From CAJXCL01 sp964394335 (GTDB lineage Bacteria > Nitrospinota > Nitrospinia > CAJXCL01), in NCBI GenBank assembly GCA_964394335.1, contig CAYMVZ010000064.1, positions 1 to 14,253 of the forward strand: a DNA stretch of 14,253 bases. Direction: 5' to 3'. Below, piece after piece: positions 6,330 through 13,865 of the stretch. Below the pieces are notes generated by a model. The model was not told the DNA's origin, made no database searches, and worked only from the letters and a program-made list of their open reading frames with translations. Numbering within the stretch: the stretch's first letter is position 1; every line of letters begins with the position of its first letter. A program made the position numbers and the translations under genes.

Positions 6330-6400
6330 CAATTTTATCATGATGGTAAAATTGGATGGCTTTAAAAAAGCCGCCCGAAGGGTTGAGACCATGGATGGTC
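6330..6400. repeat. Three further hairpins in tandem
   Basis: CAATTTTATC/GGTAAAATTG (6330-6354, 5-base loop, one G-T pair), GGCTTT/AAAGCC (6358-6372) and GACCAT/ATGGTC (6387-6400) follow one another directly after the hairpin at 6294. The last is embedded in GCCGCCCGAAGGG...GACCATGGATGGTC, a style of palindromic intergenic repeat common in bacterial genomes. Confidence 0.5.
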
Positions 6401-6442
6401 GAAATCAATGGATAATATAATTTTTTAAAGTTCGCTCTCTAA

Positions 6443-6483
6443 CCCCGCCACAATAAGCGGGGTATGCGTTCGCTAAACACTTT
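6443..6483 (+). repeat. Hairpin-repeat copy C (inverted relative to A and B); overlaps glycosyltransferase 3' end
   Basis: CCCCGC (6443-6448) pairs with GCGGGG (6457-6462), followed by TATGCGTTCGCTAAACACTTT. The 12 bases GCTAAACACTTT (6472-6483) are the exact reverse complement of AAAGTGTTTAGC in copies A and B, and the adjoining GCGTTCG / CGAGCAC-type bases are similar. GTTCGCT is repeated directly on both sides of the hairpin (6430-6436, 6468-6474). The copy supplies the stop codon of the glycosyltransferase, and its hairpin could act as that gene's terminator. Confidence 0.6.
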
Positions 6484-7300
6484 CATCAAGCATTTCTTTT
6501 AATCTCTTTTCATATTTAGAAGCCTCTTCATCTCTTCCATGCTTCCTGCATCCGTCTATGTAAATTATGCACTTCTTCTGCAACTCTTTCTTGGCAAGGA
6601 TGCTTTGATCTTTGTTAAGTTTGCCGGTTTCAAGTAATTTAATAATTGCTTGGATTCTGAACCGATCCGGCATGGGTATTTTTCGCGATAATTGATCCGG
6701 TCTCCCTCCATCTTTGACAGTTAATTCTTCATCTAACAAATGCACAGGATATTTAGAAGTAATTCTAAGCCACAGATCATAATCTTCACATACTGGAATA
6801 TTTTCGTCAAATAAGCCAACCTCATTAAATAAAGATTTCCTTATCATTACTGTAGACATGCTTATGGAACACATATCCAGACTTTTTTTAAACAAATTCC
6901 CGAAACATTTCCTGTGTTTTTTTTTCTGATTCAGAATTTTGCCCCTGCGATACCATAACTCCTGTGTATGGGAAATAAGGCAGGAAGTACTTTCCATAAA
7001 CTTTACTTGTTTTTCAAGTTTCTTTTCTTTCCAGCAATCATCGGAATCGAGAAATGCTATTAAATCTCCTTTTGATTCGATAACTCCTTTGTTCCTTGCA
7101 GCGCTAACTCCCCTATTTTCCTGATGAAAATAACGAAAGCGGGGGTCAAAGAAGGATTCGATTAATTTCCTTGTCTCATCATCAGAACCGTCATCCACAA
7201 CGATAAGCTCAAAATCTCTTAAAGATTGCTTGAAAACCGATTTAGCCGCCCTATCAAGAAAAGAATACCGGTTATAGGTAGGAATAATAACGCTTATCAT
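6473..7300 (-). CDS. Family 2 glycosyltransferase
   Basis: A 275-residue GT-A fold inverting glycosyltransferase. The N-terminal ISVIIPTYNR and IVVDDGSDDET (33-43), NRGVSAARNKG (62-72) and the metal/nucleotide-binding LDSDD (84-88) are classical GT2 motifs. CEDYDLWLRI (171-180) supplies the probable acceptor-side catalytic acidic residues. No membrane segments are present, so it is cytoplasmic and likely transfers a sugar to a lipid- or surface-polysaccharide precursor; donor and acceptor cannot be told. No clear ribosome-binding site precedes ATG 7300. It stands alone, convergent with the ABM-fold gene and divergent from the LarA-like gene. Its last codons and TAG stop lie in a dispersed repeat. 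Confidence 0.92.
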   Translation of the reverse strand: MISVIIPTYNRYSFLDRAAKSVFKQSLRDFELIVVDDGSDDETRKLIESFFDPRFRYFHQENRGVSAARNKGVIESKGDLIAFLDSDDCWKEKKLEKQVKFMESTSCLISHTQELWYRRGKILNQKKKHRKCFGNLFKKSLDMCSISMSTVMIRKSLFNEVGLFDENIPVCEDYDLWLRITSKYPVHLLDEELTVKDGGRPDQLSRKIPMPDRFRIQAIIKLLETGKLNKDQSILAKKELQKKCIIYIDGCRKHGRDEEASKYEKRLKEMLDESV

Positions 7301-7355
7301 GTCTAAAATTTTAAGAGTAAAATAAATTCTTATCCGTGTAATTCAAGAGCAAATT

Positions 7356-7384
7356 TGCCGAGTTTTTAATAAGATGATACTATA
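7356..7384 (+). promoter_or_regulatory. Possible promoter giving a near-leaderless larA-like mRNA
   Basis: TTGCCG (7356-7361), a 17-base spacer and TACTAT (7379-7384) lie so close to ATG 7393 that transcription would start only one or two bases before it. No Shine-Dalgarno sequence precedes the ATG, which agrees with leaderless translation. The boxes are each only 4/6. Confidence 0.3.
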
Positions 7385-7392
7385 ACCATATT

Positions 7393-8673
7393 ATGGATAA
7401 GCTTACCCTGAAATATGGCAAAACCAGTGTATCATTTAGTATTAAAAATAAATATTACGAAATACTTAAATCCGCTAAAATCGAACCGGCATCTGATCCT
7501 GAACAATATTTAGCGAGTGTCATTGATAAACCTTTAGGATGTCCCCCCTTAGATCAGATCTTTTTTGCTGATGACCGGATTTTAATTGTTGTTTCAGATA
7601 TTACCCGCTCCACGGGCGCAGAATTTTTTTTACCCATCCTGCTCCAACGCTTAAATAAAATCGGAATCCTTGATGACCAGATTTCCATCCTCTTTGCGTT
7701 AGGAATCCATAGAGGACTAACAAGCATAGAAAGAAAAACTATAGTTGGAGACGAAGTTGCTCGAAGAATAGAAATGCTTGACCACGATCCGGATAATCGT
7801 GATGAAATGGAATACATCGGTGAAACTCTCAGGGGCACCCCTCTCCTGATAAACCGAAATGTTTTGAAAGCGGATGGAATAATCCTTACGGGAAACATTA
7901 CTTTTCATTATTTAGCCGGTTTTGGAGGGGGAGGAAAATCTTTATTGCCGGGCGTCGCTGCAAGGGAATCATGTATGGCCTTTCACAAGCTAATTCTTAA
8001 GTCAGCAGGCTATGGAACAAAGTCTAAAACCTATGCCGGCCAAATGGAAAATAATCCCATGCATGAGGATATTTTGGAAACCGTAAATAAGCTCTCTCCT
8101 GATTTTCTCATTAACACTATTACTAATTCTTCAGGTGAAATCATTCATGCAGCGGCCGGTGAATTAAAGGAGGCACACAACAAAGGGTGCAATTTTTTCA
8201 TGAATCACTGTAGTGTGCATATCAGAGAAAAAGCCGATCTTGTAATTGTCTCCTGTGGCGGGTCCCCGAGAGATATAAATTTTATTCAAACCCATAAATC
8301 TATTGAACACGCGTTTCAAGCTGTTAAAGAAGGCGGGGTGATGATTGTTTTAGCTGAATGTGCTGAGGGATTTGGGAACGCTACTTTCCTCAACTGGTTT
8401 CAGCATACGGAAAGAGAAAGTTTTTTACAAAATCTTCATACGGCATTTGAGATTAATGGGCAAACCGCTTTTTCAACTTACTTGAAGGCAAAAGCAGTCA
8501 AAATAATACTGGTTTCATCTTTAGCAAAAGAGGATATTATTAGTATGAATTTAATCCCGGCTGCAAATATTCAAGAAGCTTTATCCAAAAGTGAAGACTT
8601 CTTAGATGGAAACGATTTTACATATATCATCCCTGACGGCGCCCACACACTTCCAATTTATAAATCCAAATAA
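7393..8673 (+). CDS. larA: LarA family (DUF2088) nickel-pincer-dependent racemase/epimerase
   Basis: A 426-residue LarA homologue of normal length. Key residues known in Lactobacillus LarA (R75, H108, H174, the cofactor-bearing K184 and nickel ligand H200) are matched by R72 (DITRST), H106 (GIHRG), H172 (FHYLAGFGGGGK), K182 and H198, a shift of only two or three residues. It should therefore bind the nickel-pincer nucleotide and racemise or epimerise a 2-hydroxy acid. The family has many substrates besides lactate, so D/L-lactate is not assured. The SITRP/GGAK consensus is varied here (ITRST, GGGK), hinting at another substrate. The cofactor genes larB, larC and larE are not in the window. 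It is divergent from the glycosyltransferase with 92 bases between them. Confidence 0.88.
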   Translation: MDKLTLKYGKTSVSFSIKNKYYEILKSAKIEPASDPEQYLASVIDKPLGCPPLDQIFFADDRILIVVSDITRSTGAEFFLPILLQRLNKIGILDDQISILFALGIHRGLTSIERKTIVGDEVARRIEMLDHDPDNRDEMEYIGETLRGTPLLINRNVLKADGIILTGNITFHYLAGFGGGGKSLLPGVAARESCMAFHKLILKSAGYGTKSKTYAGQMENNPMHEDILETVNKLSPDFLINTITNSSGEIIHAAAGELKEAHNKGCNFFMNHCSVHIREKADLVIVSCGGSPRDINFIQTHKSIEHAFQAVKEGGVMIVLAECAEGFGNATFLNWFQHTERESFLQNLHTAFEINGQTAFSTYLKAKAVKIILVSSLAKEDIISMNLIPAANIQEALSKSEDFLDGNDFTYIIPDGAHTLPIYKSK

Positions 8674-8715
8674 AAAAAGGATTGCCATAAAGCGTTCGGT
8701 TTACAGAGAAGAAGA

Positions 8716-8757
8716 TCATTAGCATTTTTTCAATGCTCGGAAACCTGTGACTAATGA
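8716..8757. terminator. Dyad after larA, weak terminator candidate
   Basis: TCATTAG (8716-8722) and CTAATGA (8751-8757) are exact inverses, with an alternative inner hairpin AGCATT-TTTTC-AATGCT (8721-8737). They lie between the convergent larA-like and minus-strand membrane-protein genes; a pyrimidine-rich tract follows on the plus strand. Confidence 0.3.
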
Positions 8758-8808
8758 AAACGACCCTCTTTTTCCCTTTCTCCTTCTATTTTTCAAATTT
8801 TAATAATC

Positions 8809-9132
8809 TTATTGAATTAAGCGTTTGTACATACCGAGACCGGCTAAAAGGAATACTGCGAAAAGAAACATTGAAAAAGTTGCCACAGAAGATAATTCAG
8901 AATTTTTTACGACAACAAATGTAATAAAAAGATAACCATAAAGAAATGCATAGGATAGAACCGAAATAATAATGAGTCTCCATTCTCTATAAATAGATAA
9001 TAGCCCTAACACAATGCAGAAAGACACCACAGCAGGATGGCTTAATAGGGTCAACAAGTCCATATCCCGCAAAAAGTTTTGAACATCATCTATATTAAAG
9101 TTATTATAAAATTCTATTATTTTATCTTTCAT
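8809..9132 (-). CDS. Small membrane protein, three predicted transmembrane segments, unknown function
   Basis: A 107-residue protein with an amphipathic, acidic N-terminus (about 1-30) and hydrophobic segments near 33-48, 52-74 and 82-101, joined by short charged turns (YREWR, VKNSE). I recognise no family. Its ATG (9132) lies inside the end of the SPOR-protein gene, overlapping it by 11 bases, so the two are almost certainly translated in a coupled way. That placement, last in a minus-strand run with a class A PBP, suggests an inner-membrane envelope role, but this is inference from position only. Confidence 0.7.
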   Translation of the reverse strand: MKDKIIEFYNNFNIDDVQNFLRDMDLLTLLSHPAVVSFCIVLGLLSIYREWRLIIISVLSYAFLYGYLFITFVVVKNSELSSVATFSMFLFAVFLLAGLGMYKRLIQ

Positions 9133-10603
9133 TTATTTTGATAAACCCGGGCTCAAAGTTAGTAATAAAATACCCCTTTATCAGCTTTGTTTTTAATAAT
9201 TTTTCCGCATAGAACTTTGCCTCTTTTCTGGTTTTAAATTCTCCAACACGAATCCGATACCATGCGGATTTTTCACTGGTTTTAGTATAATAAGCCTTTT
9301 CGCCTTTTGCAGACAAGTCGTTAATAACCTTTTCTGCTTTTTCTAATGTCTTAAACGCCGCCACTTGAATGGAATAAGGGAGCTTTGATTCGTACATGGT
9401 ATAATTCGGGTTCATATTTAAAAGGTTTAAAGAAGGTTTTAAATTTTTTCTCCCTTGCAATACTGCCATAACCACTAACAAAATTGCTACCAAACCTATA
9501 ATCGAGAAAGTTATAGAAGAGCGCTTTTTTATCCGACCTGCGTTAAAAAGTCTAACTGTTTGGAATTTCAGAATGCTGGTTTTAAAAGAAATTTTGGTGG
9601 TTTTGATTATATCAAGCATTTGTTGGAACAGGCCGGACATCTTTTCTTTAATAAATTCTTTTTGAGTAGAAAATACGTCTTCTTTTTCCAACCGATCTTT
9701 TGAAATGCGTTCTTCAAGTTGTTTTCTTATTTTTTCTGATATTCCTTCATAAGTTTTATATATTTTTTGTGAAAGATCATCTGTGCACTCTTTCTCTTTC
9801 CGGTCGAGTGACAGTTTTATGATTGCTTCTATTACAGGTTCACTCTGGTTTGAATATTCTGAAAAAGCCGTTAAGTAAACTTCAGCGGCAAAATCATCCT
9901 CTCTTTGCAGTTCGATCAGTTTGAAAATAAGAAAATCTACCGCTTTCTCCTTTGATGATGTATTTAATTTAATTGCTTTGGAAAATATTTCTTGTGAATT
10001 AAAATCAAAGACATTATTTTTAATATAATATTTAGAAAGTATTTCAATAGCCTTCCGGTTGTCCAGGGAATGTTTAAAGATATGAAAGCTTATTCTAAAT
10101 TCATTTTTAGATAAATTTTCTTTTTCATTGTATATATCAAGCAACATATTTTGAAGGTTCCCGTCGTCTGGATGTCGCAAAATCGCTTCTTCATACACTT
10201 CCTGGGCTGCCATGGATCGGGCATGTAAACCGAGAAAGAGTTTTGAATACTCTTGATATATCTGTTTTAATAATTTTTCGGTGGTGGTTGGAAAAAAATA
10301 AAAGGAAGAGGCAAACCGTAAAAGTCTTTCAAACCGTTTCATAGCTTTGCTTGAATCAAGGGACAGATCATATCCACCTGCTCTAATCAAAAAACCGTTA
10401 AATCTTAATTTCCCTACGTAACTCAAAACCACAGATGGGGTTAAAAAAGACAATATTGCAATAATAAACCATAAGATGAAGTTATATTTTTCCCCGCCTA
10501 CTTGCTCGTATAAAATATACATGGAAGAATAACTTGCAACAAGAAAGACAAAGAAAGCTAAAGCCAGTCTGACAGTTAGATATTTTAAAAAGTTTGCTAT
10601 CAT
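9122..10603 (-). CDS. Membrane protein with helical-repeat (TPR-like) region and C-terminal SPOR domain
   Basis: The 493-residue product has two N-terminal membrane segments (about 12-32 and 42-62) and a long helical region (85-345) with TPR-like spacing, such as ARSMAAQEVYEEAILRHPDD (128-147). A third membrane helix is IIGLVAILLVVMAVLQG (368-384), and a SPOR domain covers 409-484 (SIQVAAFKT, YRIRVGEFKTRKEAKFYAEKL). SPOR domains bind denuded peptidoglycan glycan strands at septa. With three helices the helical region and SPOR domain would fall on opposite sides of the membrane, SPOR outside. It lies 84 bases after the class A PBP gene, supporting a cell-wall role. The ATG at 10603 has no evident ribosome-binding site. 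SPOR is confident, the TPR reading less so. Confidence 0.82.
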   Translation of the reverse strand: MIANFLKYLTVRLALAFFVFLVASYSSMYILYEQVGGEKYNFILWFIIAILSFLTPSVVLSYVGKLRFNGFLIRAGGYDLSLDSSKAMKRFERLLRFASSFYFFPTTTEKLLKQIYQEYSKLFLGLHARSMAAQEVYEEAILRHPDDGNLQNMLLDIYNEKENLSKNEFRISFHIFKHSLDNRKAIEILSKYYIKNNVFDFNSQEIFSKAIKLNTSSKEKAVDFLIFKLIELQREDDFAAEVYLTAFSEYSNQSEPVIEAIIKLSLDRKEKECTDDLSQKIYKTYEGISEKIRKQLEERISKDRLEKEDVFSTQKEFIKEKMSGLFQQMLDIIKTTKISFKTSILKFQTVRLFNAGRIKKRSSITFSIIGLVAILLVVMAVLQGRKNLKPSLNLLNMNPNYTMYESKLPYSIQVAAFKTLEKAEKVINDLSAKGEKAYYTKTSEKSAWYRIRVGEFKTRKEAKFYAEKLLKTKLIKGYFITNFEPGFIKINER

Positions 10604-10660
10604 ATTATTAACGATTAATCTTTTCGACGCAGAGAGCGCAAGAATCGGATAGAAAAAACT

Positions 10661-10680
10661 TTTCCTTTTGCGGTTTCCGC
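10661..10680 (-). terminator. Weak hairpin in the PBP-SPOR gene gap
   Basis: Eight bases past the PBP stop, GCGG and CCGC (10670-10680) can pair around a 3-base loop on the minus strand, followed by an A-rich run and six T. The stem is very short, so at most partial termination within the operon is expected. Confidence 0.2.
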
Positions 10681-10687
10681 TCCTAAA

Positions 10688-12721
10688 TTATTCAGCAGTC
10701 TCTTTTTCCAGTTCCAGAAGTAATTGATTAAGTGAAGTTCCTTTTAATAAAGCTACTTGAATTTTTTCAGCTGAGTTACTGCTTTCAGATAGAAGATACC
10801 CGGTTTTCGGATCAACTTCTGCAAACTCAATATTATCCGGAACAGGGAAATCTTTAACCGGTTCATCTTTCATTGCCTCTTTCATAAAATTCACCCAGAT
10901 CGGAATCCCCCCCTGGCTGCCGGTAATTCTACGCCCCTTTTTGTTTTGCATTGATGTCGCGTCATCATACCCCACCCAGACTGAAGTTGAAAGAGTGGGT
11001 GTAAAGCCCGTAAACCATGCGTCTTTAAAGTCATTGGTGGTTCCTGTTTTCCCGGCTGCCGGTCGATTAAAGCCCATTCTCCTAATCCTTCTGGCAGTAC
11101 CATCATCTACAACCCCTTTCATCATATCTACCATTAAATAAACAAGTTGGGGGTCAAAAACCTGGTCATATGTCGGAAATTTTTCTTCCAGTATATTTCT
11201 GCGAGAATCTTCAATCCTTTTGATCGCAAAAGGTTCTGCATATACCCCTCCGGAGGCAAAGACAGTAAAGGCGGAAGCCATTTCTAACGGTGAAACAGGT
11301 GATGTCCCGAGAGCCAGAGACATATTTTTTTCCAAATGACTTTTAATACCAAATTTCTTGACATTCTCAATAACCGTCTCCACGCCAACCTGGTCAATAA
11401 GCTTTGCTGAAATCACATTAATCGAATCCATAAGTGCCTTTTTCAGAACAATGCTGCCGGTAAATTTGTTATTAAAATTTATCGGTTCCCAATCTTGCGA
11501 ACCGCGAATTTTAAAAATTACAGGTTCATCTTTTACAACTGTTGCGGGTGAATAATTCAGTTTCTGTAGAGTAGTAAAATAAACAAAAGGTTTAAATCCG
11601 GAACCAGGCTGGCGATTGTTAGAAACAGCACGGTTATACTGGCTCAAGGAAATGTCTTTTCCACCAACCATCACTTGAATGGCTCCTGTTCCCGGAGCAA
11701 CTGCAACCAAAGCTCCCTGCAAGGATTTCTGTTTTTCTGTTTTACCATCTATATTTTTTTGTTTTTCACCAGGAGCTAATAGTTTATCCAGATATTCAAG
11801 ATGATCACGCGTGACCTTTTGAGCCACTCTTTGTAATCTGTCATCAAGAGTAGTGAATATTTTTAGGCCTCCATAATATAAAAGTTCCTTCCCGTATCTT
11901 TTTTCAATATCTTCTATGACATAATTTATAAAATAAGAATTTTGTTTGGAAATTTCATTTGGTTTTCGAAAAACTATAGGAAACGCAAGAGCGGCATCCA
12001 TTTCCTCTTTCCCTATAAAGCCTACTTTCAGCATTCGAGAAAGCACCTTCTCTTGTCTTTCGAAAGCAAGGTCCTCCCGGCGGTATGGATTATATTTGGA
12101 AGGATAATTCGGTAGACCCGCCAACAGAGTTGCTTCTGCCAGGTTTAACTCATCAGCATGTTTCCCGAAAAATGTTTGTGCGGCATCTTCTATACCGTAA
12201 GCCCCTGCACCAAAATAAATCTGGTTGCAATAAGCTTCAATAATCTCATCTTTCGTAAAAGAAGATTCGAATTGCAAAGCTACCAGTATTTCGTAAATCT
12301 TACGTTTCCAGGTTTTTTTAAAAGAGAAGAAAAGATTTTTTGCTAACTGTTGCGAAATGGAGCTTCCACCCTGTACTATCTTTCTTGCTTTTAAATTATT
12401 AATTATGGCCCTTATTATTCCTCGCTTGTTAATTCCTGAATGCTCGTAAAACTGGCTGTCTTCCGTAGCAATAACAGCCTGAATAAAATGAAGAGATATT
12501 TTCTCTAATGGAATTCTGCTCCGGCCTCCAAGTTTAGTGATGAGATTACCTTTGTCAGAAAAAATTTCTGTAGGAAGACTGAGATTAATTATTCCAAGAC
12601 TTTTTGGAATTTGCGGAATTTCAGAGGAAAATTGAAGAAAAAAAATAAAGAGAACAATGGATCCTACTATCGATAAAAAAAGCAGTAGTTGAAAAAATGC
12701 TTTAAACAGGTGCTTTGTAAT
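10688..12721 (-). CDS. Class A penicillin-binding protein (PBP1A-like bifunctional transglycosylase/transpeptidase), ATT start
   Basis: Read from ATT 12721 the product has 677 residues, a normal size for a class A PBP. It has an N-terminal membrane anchor (about 9-31). The GT51 domain carries VIATEDSQFYEHSG (83-96, catalytic E87), GGSSISQQLAKN (118-129) and the KIYEILVALQFE / EAYCNQIYFGAGAYGIEDAA segment (141-180). The transpeptidase domain has SGFK (374-377, acyl-Ser374), SIN (433-435) and KTG (558-560). It polymerises lipid II and crosslinks peptidoglycan in the periplasm. There is no ATG, GTG or TTG in frame between an upstream stop and TTG at 12277. Starting at that TTG would delete the anchor and half of GT51, including the catalytic Glu. 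ATT 12721 follows AAGAGG by five bases. It lies 32 bases after the upstream membrane-protein gene, likely in one operon. Confidence 0.9.
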   Translation of the reverse strand: MTKHLFKAFFQLLLFLSIVGSIVLFIFFLQFSSEIPQIPKSLGIINLSLPTEIFSDKGNLITKLGGRSRIPLEKISLHFIQAVIATEDSQFYEHSGINKRGIIRAIINNLKARKIVQGGSSISQQLAKNLFFSFKKTWKRKIYEILVALQFESSFTKDEIIEAYCNQIYFGAGAYGIEDAAQTFFGKHADELNLAEATLLAGLPNYPSKYNPYRREDLAFERQEKVLSRMLKVGFIGKEEMDAALAFPIVFRKPNEISKQNSYFINYVIEDIEKRYGKELLYYGGLKIFTTLDDRLQRVAQKVTRDHLEYLDKLLAPGEKQKNIDGKTEKQKSLQGALVAVAPGTGAIQVMVGGKDISLSQYNRAVSNNRQPGSGFKPFVYFTTLQKLNYSPATVVKDEPVIFKIRGSQDWEPINFNNKFTGSIVLKKALMDSINVISAKLIDQVGVETVIENVKKFGIKSHLEKNMSLALGTSPVSPLEMASAFTVFASGGVYAEPFAIKRIEDSRRNILEEKFPTYDQVFDPQLVYLMVDMMKGVVDDGTARRIRRMGFNRPAAGKTGTTNDFKDAWFTGFTPTLSTSVWVGYDDATSMQNKKGRRITGSQGGIPIWVNFMKEAMKDEPVKDFPVPDNIEFAEVDPKTGYLLSESSNSAEKIQVALLKGTSLNQLLLELEKETAE

Positions 12722-12732
12722 AGTCGCCTCTT
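12719..12732 (-). promoter_or_regulatory. Ribosome-binding site and non-canonical ATT start of the PBP gene
   Basis: On the minus strand AAGAGG (12727-12732) is followed by CGACT and then ATT (12719-12721). Spacing is ideal and the encoded peptide leads straight into the membrane anchor. ATT is a known but rare start (infC), and a single-base change from ATG would explain it. Confidence 0.5.
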
Positions 12733-12753
12733 GAAAGTATTTTAAGATTACAA

Positions 12754-13683
12754 TTACAAATAGTCAGTCAAGTCGTCCTGCAAAAAACCATCTGCTGACA
12801 CCAATTCTTCACCAGAAAGATGTTGGATAAGATTTGATATAAGAAAATCGTCTACATAAACTATCACAACTTCTTTTTTATTCAAGGTATGAATTTCAAA
12901 TCCGATTTTAACGAGGTTATCCTCCGAAATTTCAGATATCCCTACCCTTTTAAGACGGTTTCCCCAGTGCAAGAAATTGAAAGGGTCATAAATAATCTTG
13001 TCCCGCGCACTCTGTCTCATTTTATAAATGGCGTCCATAAATTCACTGACGTCATAAATTCTGCTACTCAGTTCTTCAAGGTTTTCCAGCGAAGTTGGGA
13101 TTGTTTTACCAAAATTTTCCAGATAATTTCCGTCCTTTTCTGAAATCAAAATACTTTTCAGAACTCCAAACTGGCCATCTACCATTACGATTTCAATCCC
13201 CGTTTGCTTTTGAAATACAAAAGTCTTAATCCAATCGGAACGATGAAAATAATTAATTAGGTTATAGGGATCAATAATTTTATTTGCTATAGTTGATGGA
13301 AGACTGCTGTATATTTTTACAAACTGTTCTTTTGTTAATCGAATCAAACGGTCTGTTTTTAGAAATTCAAACAGTTCACTAAAATTTTCTAACGTTTCAA
13401 TTCTTTTTCGCTTTTCTTCTTTCTCAACAATAAGCTCGTTTAATTGTCCCATGGCCGTAACACTTTGCCGTTCAACATTCCACATTCGACCGAGTTTTTG
13501 TCTTTTGTGATTATTCCATTTCAGGAAATCCCCTGTCATTTTTTCCGTAAAGTCGAATTTAATTTCAAATAGAACAATGAGAGCGATGAAAGAAATGATA
13601 ATAAGAGAGTTCAGGTTAAAAACCTGATAAATCCAGACAGAAGGCCTTTTATCAGGGATTATAGAGGAAGGTAAATCCATCAT
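12754..13683 (-). CDS. Unknown single-pass membrane protein with coiled coil, PBP neighbour
   Basis: A 309-residue protein I do not recognise. It has a short N-terminal segment, one membrane helix (about 24-41, FNLNSLIIISFIALIVLF just inside it) and a charged coiled-coil-prone stretch (78-100, with EKEEKRKRIETLE). A mixed soluble domain follows that would lie on the far side of the membrane if the N-terminus is cytoplasmic. Two blocks look alike: NKIIDPYNLINYF (134-146) through IEIVMVDGQF...SILI (163-180), and DKIIYDPFNFLHW (228-240) through VVIVYVDDFLISNLI (272-286), suggesting an internal duplication. Its ATG overlaps the stop of the upstream zinc-ribbon-like gene (ATGA) and it ends 32 bases before the PBP start, so a partner role in peptidoglycan assembly is plausible (inference). 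Confidence 0.75.
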   Translation of the reverse strand: MMDLPSSIIPDKRPSVWIYQVFNLNSLIIISFIALIVLFEIKFDFTEKMTGDFLKWNNHKRQKLGRMWNVERQSVTAMGQLNELIVEKEEKRKRIETLENFSELFEFLKTDRLIRLTKEQFVKIYSSLPSTIANKIIDPYNLINYFHRSDWIKTFVFQKQTGIEIVMVDGQFGVLKSILISEKDGNYLENFGKTIPTSLENLEELSSRIYDVSEFMDAIYKMRQSARDKIIYDPFNFLHWGNRLKRVGISEISEDNLVKIGFEIHTLNKKEVVIVYVDDFLISNLIQHLSGEELVSADGFLQDDLTDYL

Positions 13684-13865
13684 ATTGCCTTAAAAAATCT
13701 GGCGCATGTACCATGTGGAGCAATTTTGATTTCAACTTGATTGCAGCATTTCGGGCAATTACCAGAATAAGCAGTTTTCTTTTTATTCATATAAATTCTT
13801 TGGTAAACATTACAGCACTCAAATAACATACCTATGTATTTTTTACCCCGCAACTTGTTAACCAT
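13680..13865 (-). CDS. Small Cys-rich, zinc-ribbon-like protein
   Basis: A 61-residue protein with C17-C18, C37-X2-C40 (CPKC, then C41), H51 and C54. This looks like a zinc ribbon built from FECC and CPKC knuckles, with a conserved-looking APHGTCARFFKA tail. It has no signal peptide or membrane helix. The length and intact pattern argue for a real gene rather than a fragment. Its TGA overlaps the ATG of the next gene (4 bases), typical of translational coupling. There is no clear ribosome-binding site before ATG 13865. Zinc binding is inferred from the cysteines; function is unknown. Confidence 0.65.
   Translation of the reverse strand: MVNKLRGKKYIGMLFECCNVYQRIYMNKKKTAYSGNCPKCCNQVEIKIAPHGTCARFFKAI

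Noticed and set aside
6294..6483. CRISPR array suggested by successive palindromes
   Set aside because: The hairpins differ from each other and there is no regular repeat-spacer spacing or cas gene.
10688..12277. PBP gene starting at TTG 12277 (529 aa)
   Set aside because: It would drop the membrane anchor and the EDSQFYEH catalytic motif, which are encoded in the same uninterrupted frame upstream.
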